Below are positions 1 to 6,479 of a DNA stretch of 12,788 bases, in pieces (positions within the stretch are counted from its first letter, which is position 1; every line of letters starts with the position of its first letter). The stretch lies in NCBI GenBank assembly GCA_017303735.1, contig JAFLCF010000131.1:1-12788 (forward strand), written 5' to 3'. The position numbers were made by a program, and so were the translations under genes. The stretch is from Anaerolineae bacterium (GTDB taxonomy: Bacteria > Chloroflexota > Anaerolineae > Anaerolineales > Villigracilaceae). Under the pieces are notes generated by a model that worked only from the letters and a program-made list of their open reading frames with translations, had not been told where the DNA came from and ran no database searches.

Positions 1-2
1 TG

Positions 3-75
3 AGCCACCGGTGGGATACGAACCCACGACCTGACGATTACGAATCGTCTGCTCTGCCAGCTGAGCTACGGTGGC
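3..75 (-). tRNA. tRNA-Thr (anticodon CGU)
   Basis: On the minus strand a complete 73-nt cloverleaf can be drawn: acceptor GCCACCG/CGGTGGC, D stem GCTC/GAGC with loop AGCTGGCA, anticodon stem GACGA/TCGTC with loop TTCGTAA, five-base variable loop AGGTC, T stem GTGGG/CCCAC and discriminator T. The anticodon CGT reads the threonine codon ACG. The bases after the discriminator are CA, so CCA does not appear to be encoded and would be added after transcription. The T loop reads TTCGTAT, so position 58 is T instead of the near-universal A. Everything else is canonical, and a good promoter lies upstream, so a functional tRNA is the favoured reading. Transcription leaves the window to the left. Confidence 0.96.
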
Positions 76-93
76 GTTTTTATAGCGGGCGAG

Positions 94-122
94 ATTATAA
101 AAGATTTACCCCATTCACGCAA
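94..122 (-). promoter_or_regulatory. Promoter of tRNA-Thr
   Basis: On the minus strand TTGCGT (122-117) is followed after exactly 17 bases by a perfect TATAAT (99-94). This places the start near 87, about 12 bases before the mature tRNA 5' end. It is the only promoter in the window with both a recognisable -35 box and optimal spacing, in keeping with strong stable-RNA transcription. The stretch 76-166 is a divergent intergenic region; I could not assign a convincing promoter for the plus-strand gene within it. Confidence 0.7.
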
Positions 123-151
123 GTTTTTCGGTTTTCACAGCGTCATTGTAT

Positions 152-156
152 AGGAG
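152..156 (+). promoter_or_regulatory. Shine-Dalgarno of the GT4 gene
   Basis: AGGAG lies ten bases before the ATG at 167 and supports that start codon. Confidence 0.7.
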
Positions 157-166
157 ATTCTGATCA

Positions 167-1420
167 ATGCGTATTGCCATGCTTTCGTACCATACTTGTC
201 CGCTTGCTACCTTGGGAGGGAAGGATACTGGCGGGATGAATGTTTACGTCCGCGACCTGACCCGCGAGTTGGGGCGCCAGGGTATTCATGTGGACGTTTT
301 CACACGTTCACAAGATGAACATGTGCCGCATATTGTCCACGAGTTGGGATACGGTAACCGCGTGGTACACATCCCTGCAGGACCAGAAGAGCCACGCAGC
401 AAGGGTGACATTGCGAACTATATCCCTGAATTTGCAGAAGGCATCATCAAATTTGCCGAAGAAAAGGGCATCACCTATGATGTCATCCACAGCCATTATT
501 GGATGTCTGGGTTGGCGGCAGAGAAGCTGAGCGATGCCTGGGGTGGAATACCCATCGTGCATATGTATCATACGCTAGGTGAGATGAAGAATCGAGTAGC
601 AAGGTCAGAAGATGAACGCGCAGGTGCAGACCGGCTGAATGGTGAGAGGCAGGTTCTCCGGCGGGTGAACCGGGTGATTGTCGCCACGCTGGCAGAACTG
701 ACCCAGCTTCGATTCCTTTACAAGGCAGATGCTTCCAAATTAACGGTCATCCCTCCCGGTGTGGATAAGGGGCACTTTTACCCGATCCCTGCTGATGAGG
801 CAAAGCAGTTCATTGGGTTAAGACCTGAAAACCGCATGATTCTTTTTGTGGGGCGCATTGAACCGCTGAAAGGCGTTGATACATTGATCAAAGCCATGTC
901 TTGTTTGGATATGAGTTTGACGAACCGGGAGCAGCCTGTGCATCTCGCCATTATTGGCGGCGAGCCAGATGTTGACCCAAATGATATGTCTGAAGAAATG
1001 ATGCGCCTGCAAAAGATGTGCGATGATTTATGCATGGGGAACATGGTTCTGTTTTTAGGAAAACGCGCGCAGGATACCCTGCCTTATTATTACTCTGCAG
1101 CAGAAGTATTGGTGATGCCCTCTTTATACGAATCCTTTGGCATGGTAGCGCTGGAAGCCATGGCATGCGGCACGCCTGTGATCGCTTCTGAAGTGGGCGG
1201 GCTTGGCTATCTGGTTCAGGATGGTGTAACGGGATACACCATCCCAGATAGTGACCCTGGCATGTTATGCGAGAAACTTTCCAAACTGCTGGGTGATAAC
1301 GAATTACGAACTTCAATGGGCAACCGGGCTGCGGATTATGCAACTGAATACGCCTGGGATAAGATCGTATCTGCTATTGTAAAAGTATATGATGAAGTTG
1401 CTAGTGGGGATAAAAAATAA
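167..1420 (+). CDS. GT4-family glycosyltransferase (MshA / sucrose-phosphate-synthase-like)
   Basis: This is a retaining GT-B glycosyltransferase of 417 aa, full length for the family. The N-terminal Rossmann domain opens with MRIAMLSYHT and has the glycine-rich acceptor loop GGMNVYVRDL (about 22-31) and HSHYW (108-112), as in MshA and sucrose synthases. The C-terminal donor-binding domain begins around 223, with FVGRIEPLKG (227-236) and the signature ESFGMVALEAMACGTPVIAS (322-341). In the latter, E322 and E330 form the EX7E pair that binds the nucleotide sugar. There is no signal peptide or membrane helix, so it should act in the cytoplasm on a soluble or membrane-surface acceptor. Donor and acceptor cannot be read from sequence. 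MshA-like homology does not by itself imply mycothiol synthesis, and no other msh gene is in the window. It stands alone between a divergent tRNA and a convergent NYN gene. Confidence 0.92.
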   Translation: MRIAMLSYHTCPLATLGGKDTGGMNVYVRDLTRELGRQGIHVDVFTRSQDEHVPHIVHELGYGNRVVHIPAGPEEPRSKGDIANYIPEFAEGIIKFAEEKGITYDVIHSHYWMSGLAAEKLSDAWGGIPIVHMYHTLGEMKNRVARSEDERAGADRLNGERQVLRRVNRVIVATLAELTQLRFLYKADASKLTVIPPGVDKGHFYPIPADEAKQFIGLRPENRMILFVGRIEPLKGVDTLIKAMSCLDMSLTNREQPVHLAIIGGEPDVDPNDMSEEMMRLQKMCDDLCMGNMVLFLGKRAQDTLPYYYSAAEVLVMPSLYESFGMVALEAMACGTPVIASEVGGLGYLVQDGVTGYTIPDSDPGMLCEKLSKLLGDNELRTSMGNRAADYATEYAWDKIVSAIVKVYDEVASGDKK

Positions 1421-1452
1421 AACCCGCTTCAGACTTAATCTTGAAGCGGGTT
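1411..1452 (-). terminator. Intrinsic terminator of the NYN gene, built into the end of the GT4 gene
   Basis: A perfect 11-bp stem pairs AACCCGCTTCA (1421-1431) with TGAAGCGGGTT (1442-1452) around a 10-nt loop. Read on the minus strand, it is followed by TTATTTTTTA, a proper U-tract that is encoded by the last Lys codons and stop of the GT4 gene. On the plus strand the hairpin is followed by GCCCTGCCGG with no T-run, so it would terminate that strand poorly unless a factor helps. It begins 12 bases past the NYN stop codon. Confidence 0.82.
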
Positions 1453-1464
1453 GCCCTGCCGGGC

Positions 1465-2214
1465 TTATTCCTTCAATTTGACATGGAACAGAGTAGAGCC
1501 GTCTATATCTTGTAGCCGTATCTCGAAACGGTCTTTGTATTTGCTGATCATTTTCGAAAGTTGTTTGTGCCCATACGTGCGCGGGTCGAAAGCAGGGTCA
1601 AGTTGATACAGGGCATTCCCCATGCTCGATAAAGCTGCCCAACCATCCTGTTGCACCGCCATTTCAAATGCCTGAGTCAGCAGGGGAACGGGGTCGGGTT
1701 CATCCTTTTTCTTTGCCCCGCCTTTTTGAGGTTTTTGCTGAGGTGCCGGTTTTTTAGTGACAACGAGGTTCTCTGTATAAACGAATACATCACAGGCATT
1801 CACAAAAGGCTTGGGCGTTTTCTTTTCTCCAATGCCCATCACAAAGATGCCGGTTTCGCGGATGCGCGTAGCCAGTCTGGTGTAGTCGCTGTCGCTAGAG
1901 ACCAGACAGAAACCATCTACAACGCCCGAGTGCAAGATATCCATTGCATCGATGATCATGGCGCTGTCTGTGGCATTCTTGCCAACGGTATAACGGAATT
2001 GTTGAATGGGTTGGAAGGCATGAAAGTTTAGCGTGTCTTTCCACGAATTCATGCTGTTGGTGGTCCAGTCTCCATAAATACGGCGAAGCGTGACCTGTCC
2101 ATGCCTGCCGGCTTCAACCAGCATCTGGGCAAGCAAACCAGCCTGGGCATTGTCACCGTCAATTAGCATGGCAATCTTGCTGCGAGATAGAGTTTTTAAT
2201 TGTTCGTCGGGCAT
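1465..2214 (-). CDS. NYN domain (LabA/DUF88-like) protein with C-terminal OST-HTH/LOTUS domain
   Basis: The product is a 249-aa two-domain protein. Residues 12-150 form a PIN-like NYN fold. The conserved acids of the putative metal-dependent RNase site are visible: D19 and D21 in IDGDN, D83 in NATDSAMIIDAMD, and D108/D110 in SSDSDY. A Lys/Pro/Gln-rich linker (about 151-172) leads to an OST-HTH/LOTUS domain (about 173-249), which in other proteins binds RNA. The pairing suggests RNA targeting and cleavage, but no substrate can be inferred. A longer reading frame begins at a TTG at 2271. The ATG at 2214 is preferred because it starts just before the conserved domain and has TATAAT exactly six bases upstream. 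The longer start would place coding sequence over that promoter. AAAGG (2227-2231) is too far from the ATG to be a good ribosome site. Confidence 0.9.
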   Translation of the reverse strand: MPDEQLKTLSRSKIAMLIDGDNAQAGLLAQMLVEAGRHGQVTLRRIYGDWTTNSMNSWKDTLNFHAFQPIQQFRYTVGKNATDSAMIIDAMDILHSGVVDGFCLVSSDSDYTRLATRIRETGIFVMGIGEKKTPKPFVNACDVFVYTENLVVTKKPAPQQKPQKGGAKKKDEPDPVPLLTQAFEMAVQQDGWAALSSMGNALYQLDPAFDPRTYGHKQLSKMISKYKDRFEIRLQDIDGSTLFHVKLKE

Positions 2215-2220
2215 GAATTT

Positions 2221-2226
2221 ATTATA
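2221..2226 (-). promoter_or_regulatory. Candidate leaderless promoter of the NYN gene (-10 box)
   Basis: On the minus strand TATAAT is separated from ATG (2214) by the six bases AAATTC. A -10 hexamer normally spans -12 to -7, so transcription would start on the A of the start codon. No clear -35 hexamer is seen at 16-18 bases. Confidence 0.5.
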
Positions 2227-2354
2227 CCTTTCTATCCAATTTCCACAGTTGCTTCCCTGACCGGAGAGCAAGCAGTTCTTTGCCGCTAGAAACCCTCAGG
2301 GTGATGCCCTAAATTGCCTAATAAAAATGTACGGTTGCCCCTGTCAAACTATAC

Positions 2355-2360
2355 TATAAT
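2355..2360 (+). promoter_or_regulatory. Candidate -10 box for the three-gene unit 2422-5588
   Basis: A perfect TATAAT lies in the divergent region, giving a start near 2367 and a leader of about 55 nt. TTGCCC at 2335-2340 is only 14 bases upstream, so the -35 assignment is uncertain. The downstream gene has an AGAGG Shine-Dalgarno at 2411-2415, six bases before its ATG. Confidence 0.5.
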
Positions 2361-2421
2361 CCATTCGATTTGAGGGAAAAAGTTATTTAGAACGATATTA
2401 TTTTGTACATAGAGGCGAGGC

Positions 2422-3765
2422 ATGCAGGAACAGGTTAAGAAATGGTTTCCTTTACGAGATGGTGAAGCGGGGTTGGTTTTTACACTGGGGTTTATTTTAT
2501 TTGCGAACTATGCAGCCATGGGAATCACCAAGGTTGTTTCTGTTTCGGGGTTCTTGAGTGAAGTGAAAGATCATTACATCCTCCTGGTTTGGGCGGTTGA
2601 TATGGTCTTGCTGATTTTGGCGACCGGTGTGCAATCTCTGATCGTGGATCGATTTGATCGCATAAAGTTGCTCATGGGGGTACTGCTTGTTTTTGCTGCT
2701 TTGTACGCTCTGTTGCCCCTGACTTTTCAAATAAAGGGTTTTCCCACATATATTAGTTACACGCTGATCTATCTTTTAAATGACCAGCAGTGGCGATTTT
2801 TCCCTGTGGTTTTCTGGATTCTTGTCAATGATATTTACGACCCGGCAACCGGAAGGCGGGTCATGCCGTTGATCGCAAATTCTGCGTTTTTTGGCACGAT
2901 CGTAGGGCTTGCCATTGCCGCCGTCGATTCTCGTATGGATTTTGGGACGGTCAACTTGTTGTGGTTAAATGCAGGAATATTCCTCGCTGCCTGGTTTGCT
3001 TCCATTGTGCGGCTTCGGGCAGTTAAACTCCCTCCGCCAATTCGCCCGGCTGAAACCATGAAAGAAACTTTGACTGAAGGCTGGGAATTTATCAGAACAG
3101 TGCCTGCTTTTGCTTATCTCGCGCTTGGCATGCTGGCGACGGGCAGTATTATGACCGTGTTGTTGTTTGATGTTCTTTCTGATGCGAAACTCGACCTTGG
3201 CGGCAACTTTCAATCTTTTTATGCTATATATAATTTATTGATCGCTTTCGCATCAATTTTTATTCAAAGCTTTTCCGCCCGATTTATTGAGGCATTTACA
3301 CTAAAACGCAGTTTTTTAATCCAGCCTTTTGCGATGTTGGTGGGGATTATTACTAATTTCTTCGTCCCGGGTTTCCTAAGCAGTGCAATTTCCCAGGGGG
3401 GGCCACGCGCCATATACGATACCCTTGATCTTTCGGCACGGAAGGCATTTCAGGCTATGGTGCCAAACGAAAAAAGAGGAAGGGTCAGTATGTTTATTGA
3501 TAGTTATCTCCCTTCGAGCGGGACGATCATCGGAAGTTTGATCACTTTTGCGATTATTGCCATCGGACTTCACTTCGGGGTCGAAAGAGATATTTATTCA
3601 AAGATATATATAGGGGTTGGGCTGGTAATTGCGATTGTTGCGATCTACGCCTCTTTTCGTGTTCGTGCCACGTATGAGCAGAGTATGTTAAATTGGCAAT
3701 TAAAACGCCGTACGCGCGGAGCCAGTGTATTGGATAAATTAGATTTTGGGGATAAGGAAAAATAA
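2422..3765 (+). CDS. 12-TM membrane transporter (MFS / ADP-ATP carrier-like)
   Basis: This 447-aa protein is almost entirely hydrophobic, with about 12 membrane helices (first near 17-37, second 51-71, last near 393-410) and a charged cytoplasmic tail. It belongs to the MFS-like superfamily. Two stretches recall bacterial ATP:ADP or NTP carriers (Npt/Tlc type): the FPVVFWILVNDIYDPATGRR region (around 127-146), and the ARKAFQAMVPNEKRGR region (around 342-357) leading into FIDSYLPSSG. The match is by eye and distant, so the substrate is unknown; nucleotides are one possibility. It is the first gene of a unit whose next gene overlaps its stop codon by one base, so co-expression with the GNAT-like and Cache-HAMP proteins is likely. 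A generic MFS permease or a non-transporting sensor is the alternative. Confidence 0.75.
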   Translation: MQEQVKKWFPLRDGEAGLVFTLGFILFANYAAMGITKVVSVSGFLSEVKDHYILLVWAVDMVLLILATGVQSLIVDRFDRIKLLMGVLLVFAALYALLPLTFQIKGFPTYISYTLIYLLNDQQWRFFPVVFWILVNDIYDPATGRRVMPLIANSAFFGTIVGLAIAAVDSRMDFGTVNLLWLNAGIFLAAWFASIVRLRAVKLPPPIRPAETMKETLTEGWEFIRTVPAFAYLALGMLATGSIMTVLLFDVLSDAKLDLGGNFQSFYAIYNLLIAFASIFIQSFSARFIEAFTLKRSFLIQPFAMLVGIITNFFVPGFLSSAISQGGPRAIYDTLDLSARKAFQAMVPNEKRGRVSMFIDSYLPSSGTIIGSLITFAIIAIGLHFGVERDIYSKIYIGVGLVIAIVAIYASFRVRATYEQSMLNWQLKRRTRGASVLDKLDFGDKEK

Positions 3766-4478
3766 TGCCTGCCAGGCTTGTTGTTGAAGATGGAAATGTC
3801 TCGATATATGAATTATTAGGATCCGGCGATGAGAAGCGGATCGAAGCCATGCTGTCTTTGTACGGCAGGCTTTTTCCAAAGTACCAGCATTACATCCCGC
3901 GAATGAGGCGGCGCGCTGCTTTTGGTTTAGAGCACCGCCCCGGGCAAATTGTCCATTATTGGCTGGTGGAAGTGAATGGTGTGCCTGCGGGGTTGCGAAC
4001 TTTTCGTTATGTTAGCAGCCGGCGCTGCGGACTGGCACATGCGCTGACGGTCGACCCGTCGTTTCGTGATGTGTCCGTTTTTGGAAAACGGTTATCTGTA
4101 TTTATTATTTACGAATGTCTCGCCCAAGTCATTCGTGACGCGGCAGAGCGCGGAGATCCGCCGCCATTGGGGATTGTCAATGAAGTTGAACCTGACAGGC
4201 TTATGGAGCATTACACCCGTAACGGTTTGGTACAATTGCCAATAAAATATGTCGAACCTATCTTTCCACCTGAGGTGGAGGGTAGGAGCCGGGCTGAGGA
4301 ACTGGAGCAGATAAAGTTCTCTCCCATGCATATGGGCTTTTTACCCAACCCAAACATTAGCATTGATTCTTATTCTCGAGACATGATATCTGATTTTGCT
4401 CTTGCGTTTTTAGTGGATCATTACGGACTTCCCTCTAATCACCCTGTTGTAAGTGAAACACTTAATACTATTTCTTAG
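3765..4478 (+). CDS. GNAT-like N-acetyltransferase-fold protein
   Basis: This 237-aa soluble protein probably has the acetyl-CoA-binding GNAT fold. Visible elements are a beta hairpin VHYWLVEVNGVPAGLRTFRY (63-82), a strand LAHALTVDPSFR (90-101) followed by a long helix (about 104-128), and a late HYTRNGL (149-155) resembling the usual FYEKxGF end of the domain. The pyrophosphate loop R/QxxGxG/A is not clear: RDVSVFGKRL stands where it is expected. Acetyl-CoA binding may therefore be altered. The ATG overlaps the upstream TAA as TAATG, with AAGGA (3754-3758) as ribosome site, which implies translational coupling to the transporter gene. The acceptor is unknown. Confidence that it is a gene is high; the fold call is moderate. 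Confidence 0.72.
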   Translation: MPARLVVEDGNVSIYELLGSGDEKRIEAMLSLYGRLFPKYQHYIPRMRRRAAFGLEHRPGQIVHYWLVEVNGVPAGLRTFRYVSSRRCGLAHALTVDPSFRDVSVFGKRLSVFIIYECLAQVIRDAAERGDPPPLGIVNEVEPDRLMEHYTRNGLVQLPIKYVEPIFPPEVEGRSRAEELEQIKFSPMHMGFLPNPNISIDSYSRDMISDFALAFLVDHYGLPSNHPVVSETLNTIS

Positions 4479-4480
4479 GT

Positions 4481-4487
4481 AAAGGTG
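4481..4487 (+). promoter_or_regulatory. Shine-Dalgarno deciding the start of the Cache-HAMP gene
   Basis: AAAGGTG sits six bases before the ATG at 4494. An in-frame GTG at 4485 lies inside this element and would have no ribosome site of its own, so the ATG is the better start. Confidence 0.7.
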
Positions 4488-4493
4488 AAATAC

Positions 4494-5588
4494 ATGAAAG
4501 AACAAAAGCCAGAAATCACAAAACCTGAAAGCCGTTTTCTTAGTTTGCGTATCAAAATTTGGCTGGGTTTTACATTGATATTCCTCCCAGTGTTTATTGG
4601 TAGTTATGTCTGGTTTTATTATTACACTAGAGACCGTGTGTTCCAAACAATTACAGACGACCTCGTACAGACCATTCATGGGGCTCTTGCTGGTATGGAT
4701 AAAGAAGGCTTTGTGGCACTTTATGAACAAGAAAGCACGAATAATCCAATGTGTCCGCCTAAAAAGGATGCACCTGATGAAGAAAATGGCTACTACCCTG
4801 AAGATAATCCTTTGTATATCGAGCATGAAAATTGGTTAAGGGCTGTTCAACAAACTGAGTTGAAAGAAGATGTGTCGAAAGATCCAACCCAAGAAACCAC
4901 TCGTCTTTATACTTATATTAAGGGACCTGACGAAGGCGAAGTAATTGCAATTGGAAGTACAGGATATTTTCGGGCGACTCGTGGTGGATTCCGCTTTTGC
5001 CAAAGATATACCTCCACAAACAGCCGCATTTATGATGGCTTGACGGGTCGCGTAGATGCTTGGGAACCGTACACGGATAAATTTGGGACATGGATCACCA
5101 CCTATGCACCGATTGTTGATGATAATGGGAAGGTCATCGGGGCAATCGGGGTTGATATCACTGCAAAATATGTAGACGAAGTTACGAACGGTATTCTTCG
5201 TCAGGGTATTATTGCATTTATTGTTACCTTTTCTGTGATCTTTGTACTTGTGTACTGGCTCTCGGGTTTTCTTACCCGTCCCATCATCAGTTTGGCTGGT
5301 GTTGCCAAGGAAATAGGTGAAGGTGATTATTCACATGAATGGCTGGACAATGTGAGTGATAAAACGTCCCGCGATGAAATTGATACATTGACCGAGATAT
5401 TTAAAGTCATGGTTGATAAAGTTGCACAACGTGAAAAATCCTTGCGTGCCCGTGTGCAGCAATTGGAAATCATGGTTGATAAATCAAAATTGACGAAACA
5501 AGTTAATGAGATCGTTGAGAGCGATTTCTTTCAGGATCTTCAGTCCAAGGTTAAAGGAATGCGTAACCGTTTTAGTAAAGAAGATTAA
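4494..5588 (+). CDS. Cache-HAMP transmembrane sensor without a recognisable output domain
   Basis: The 364-aa protein has the topology of a membrane receptor. TM1 lies at about 20-44, an extracytoplasmic domain at 45-236, TM2 at 237-259, a HAMP domain at about 260-312 (starting TRPIISLAGVAKEIGEGDYS) and a coiled coil at 310-335. The end of the outer domain, TYAPIVDDNGKVIGAIGVDI (203-222), is typical of Cache ligand-binding domains. After HAMP there are only about 50 residues (VDKSKLTKQVNEIVESDFFQ and a basic tail). No histidine kinase, GGDEF, cyclase, phosphatase or methyl-accepting domain follows. Signalling would need a partner protein contacting the coiled coil or tail. It lies 15 bases after the GNAT-like gene and is probably co-transcribed with it. 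The strong terminator beginning 22 bases past its stop shows the gene ends here naturally and is not cut by the window. Confidence 0.85.
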   Translation: MKEQKPEITKPESRFLSLRIKIWLGFTLIFLPVFIGSYVWFYYYTRDRVFQTITDDLVQTIHGALAGMDKEGFVALYEQESTNNPMCPPKKDAPDEENGYYPEDNPLYIEHENWLRAVQQTELKEDVSKDPTQETTRLYTYIKGPDEGEVIAIGSTGYFRATRGGFRFCQRYTSTNSRIYDGLTGRVDAWEPYTDKFGTWITTYAPIVDDNGKVIGAIGVDITAKYVDEVTNGILRQGIIAFIVTFSVIFVLVYWLSGFLTRPIISLAGVAKEIGEGDYSHEWLDNVSDKTSRDEIDTLTEIFKVMVDKVAQREKSLRARVQQLEIMVDKSKLTKQVNEIVESDFFQDLQSKVKGMRNRFSKED

Positions 5589-5610
5589 GTAGTGCAGCAC
5601 TATCGTAATT

Positions 5611-5651
5611 GCAATAATAAAACCATCGCAAAACGGTGGTTTTATTATTGC
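5611..5651. terminator. Bidirectional intrinsic terminator between convergent genes
   Basis: An 18-bp stem (5611-5628 with 5634-5651, one G-T wobble) closes a five-base loop CAAAA. The stem is GC-rich at the loop end (ACCATCG/CGGTGGT) and carries A-rich and T-rich flanks, so each strand reads hairpin then U-rich tract. It serves the Cache-HAMP gene on the plus strand and the lipoprotein gene on the minus strand. The lipoprotein stop codon (5645-5647) lies within the stem. Confidence 0.85.
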
Positions 5652-6295
5652 CCGATCGGTTTTATGATTCCTAGATCGGCAGGGGCGCCGCCGAAGAGAT
5701 TGATGTCGCGGCAGGACTGTTTGTCTAACCGAAGCAGGGTGTATTCGTTCGTTGTTACATCTACTTGAATTACAGTATCTTTTTTGTAGGTGGAATCGAC
5801 GGTTAGTTTAAGAGTGACGAGGTTTTGGACAGGTAAGGTGCCTGCACAAACCTTTTTATCTGGATGTTCGCGTCCTTCGTCTATGGCGCGTAGAAGTGCG
5901 CAGGTGTTTTCAAGATCAATGGTCCCGGTATTTTTTATGGTTACATAAGCATTCGTCACTTCAAACATTCCGTTTTGGATATCGAACCCCGTGTCGCAGC
6001 CAAGGATTTCCAGTTCGACAGCCTGAATGATCGGCTGGGTGGCGCTTGGGGATGGTATATCCAGCGAAAAGGTCGGAGTTGGAGGCGGGGTTTCTGTCAA
6101 TGGTACGGGTGATATTGGGGATGTCGCGTCGGTTGTTAAGGTAAGTGGTGGGAGAATGATGGGGGTTGGGGTAATGATGGAGGGTGTGTTGGACGGGACA
6201 GGGGATACAACCGGAAGGGGTTGCGGGGCTATGCCCCAAACATCGCAAGAGGTGAGGAGGAGTGCACATATTGCAAGTGCAATGTATTTTCTCAT
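5645..6295 (-). CDS. Putative lipoprotein with Pro/Thr/Ser-rich linker and beta-type C-terminal domain
   Basis: This 216-aa protein begins with a short lipoprotein signal (MRK, then a hydrophobic stretch) ending in the lipobox LTSC, with C17 as the lipidated residue. Residues about 22-90 are a low-complexity linker rich in Pro, Thr and Ser, as in surface proteins that need a spacer. The remainder (91-216) is predicted mostly beta: VELEILGCDTGFD (93-105), then NAYVTIKNTGTIDLENTCAL (115-134), which resembles Ig-like or NEAT-like extracellular repeats with internal cysteines (C100, C132, C150, C195) that could form two disulfides. I recognise no specific family. It is convergent with the Cache-HAMP gene, and its own TATAAT lies six bases before the ATG. 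No Shine-Dalgarno is seen. Confidence 0.85.
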   Translation of the reverse strand: MRKYIALAICALLLTSCDVWGIAPQPLPVVSPVPSNTPSIITPTPIILPPLTLTTDATSPISPVPLTETPPPTPTFSLDIPSPSATQPIIQAVELEILGCDTGFDIQNGMFEVTNAYVTIKNTGTIDLENTCALLRAIDEGREHPDKKVCAGTLPVQNLVTLKLTVDSTYKKDTVIQVDVTTNEYTLLRLDKQSCRDINLFGGAPADLGIIKPIGQ

Positions 6296-6301
6296 GAGAC
6301 G

Positions 6302-6307
6302 ATTATA
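6302..6307 (-). promoter_or_regulatory. Candidate leaderless promoter of the lipoprotein gene (-10 box)
   Basis: On the minus strand TATAAT is followed by CGTCTC and then the ATG at 6295, again a six-base gap. The start of transcription would coincide with the start codon. The -35 region is weak (GTAGCA at a 16-base spacing is the best seen). Confidence 0.5.
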
Positions 6308-6371
6308 ACCCCGCGACTCTTTGTGCTACCCTTACTTTTGGGCGATAGATTTTGAAATTTTTTTCGCCCAT

Positions 6372-6394
6372 CTCGGTGGTTCTCCGAGTATAAT
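6372..6394 (+). promoter_or_regulatory. Candidate promoter and operator upstream of the 4-TM pseudo-GGDEF gene
   Basis: TATAAT (6389-6394) gives a start near 6401 and a leader of about 79 nt. No -35 consensus is seen at 16-18 bases. Immediately upstream is an inverted repeat, CTCGG (6372-6376) and CCGAG (6384-6388), separated by seven bases. It fills the space between -35 and -10, where a repressor or a MerR-type activator could bind. The half-sites are short, so chance is possible. Confidence 0.4.
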
Positions 6395-6479
6395 CTGTTG
6401 GTTGCCAGTTTTTTGGCAGATGAGGTAAGTTTAAAGCGTAGTCTGCCTTCTGTTTTTATCCTTATACTGAGATGAAGCC

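Noticed and set aside
951..1343. 130-aa minus-strand open frame inside the GT4 gene
   Set aside because: It lies wholly antisense to conserved GT4 motifs, has no ribosome site and no recognisable domain; it is a shadow.
1651..2031. 126-aa plus-strand open frame antisense to the NYN gene
   Set aside because: The NYN frame carries clear catalytic motifs over the same bases, so this one is a shadow.
2215..2271. Longer N-terminus for the NYN protein from TTG 2271
   Set aside because: The added 19 residues are not domain-like, the start is TTG with no good ribosome site, and the extension would cover the TATAAT box.
2298..2310. AGGG-TGATG-CCCT inverted repeat in the divergent region 2272-2421
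   Set aside because: Only four base pairs with no T-run and no repeat elsewhere; not supportable as a terminator or operator.
4410..4826. 138-aa minus-strand open frame over the Cache-HAMP gene start
   Set aside because: It is antisense to two real genes and their junction, with low-complexity composition and no family features.
5590..5602. Perfect palindrome TAGTGC-A-GCACTA just after the Cache-HAMP stop
   Set aside because: It is short, lacks a T-run, occurs once, and is redundant with the strong terminator ten bases later; chance is likely.
5961..6269. 102-aa minus-strand frame and its plus-strand counterpart in the lipoprotein linker
   Set aside because: Both arise from the repetitive Pro/Thr codons of the linker read out of frame.
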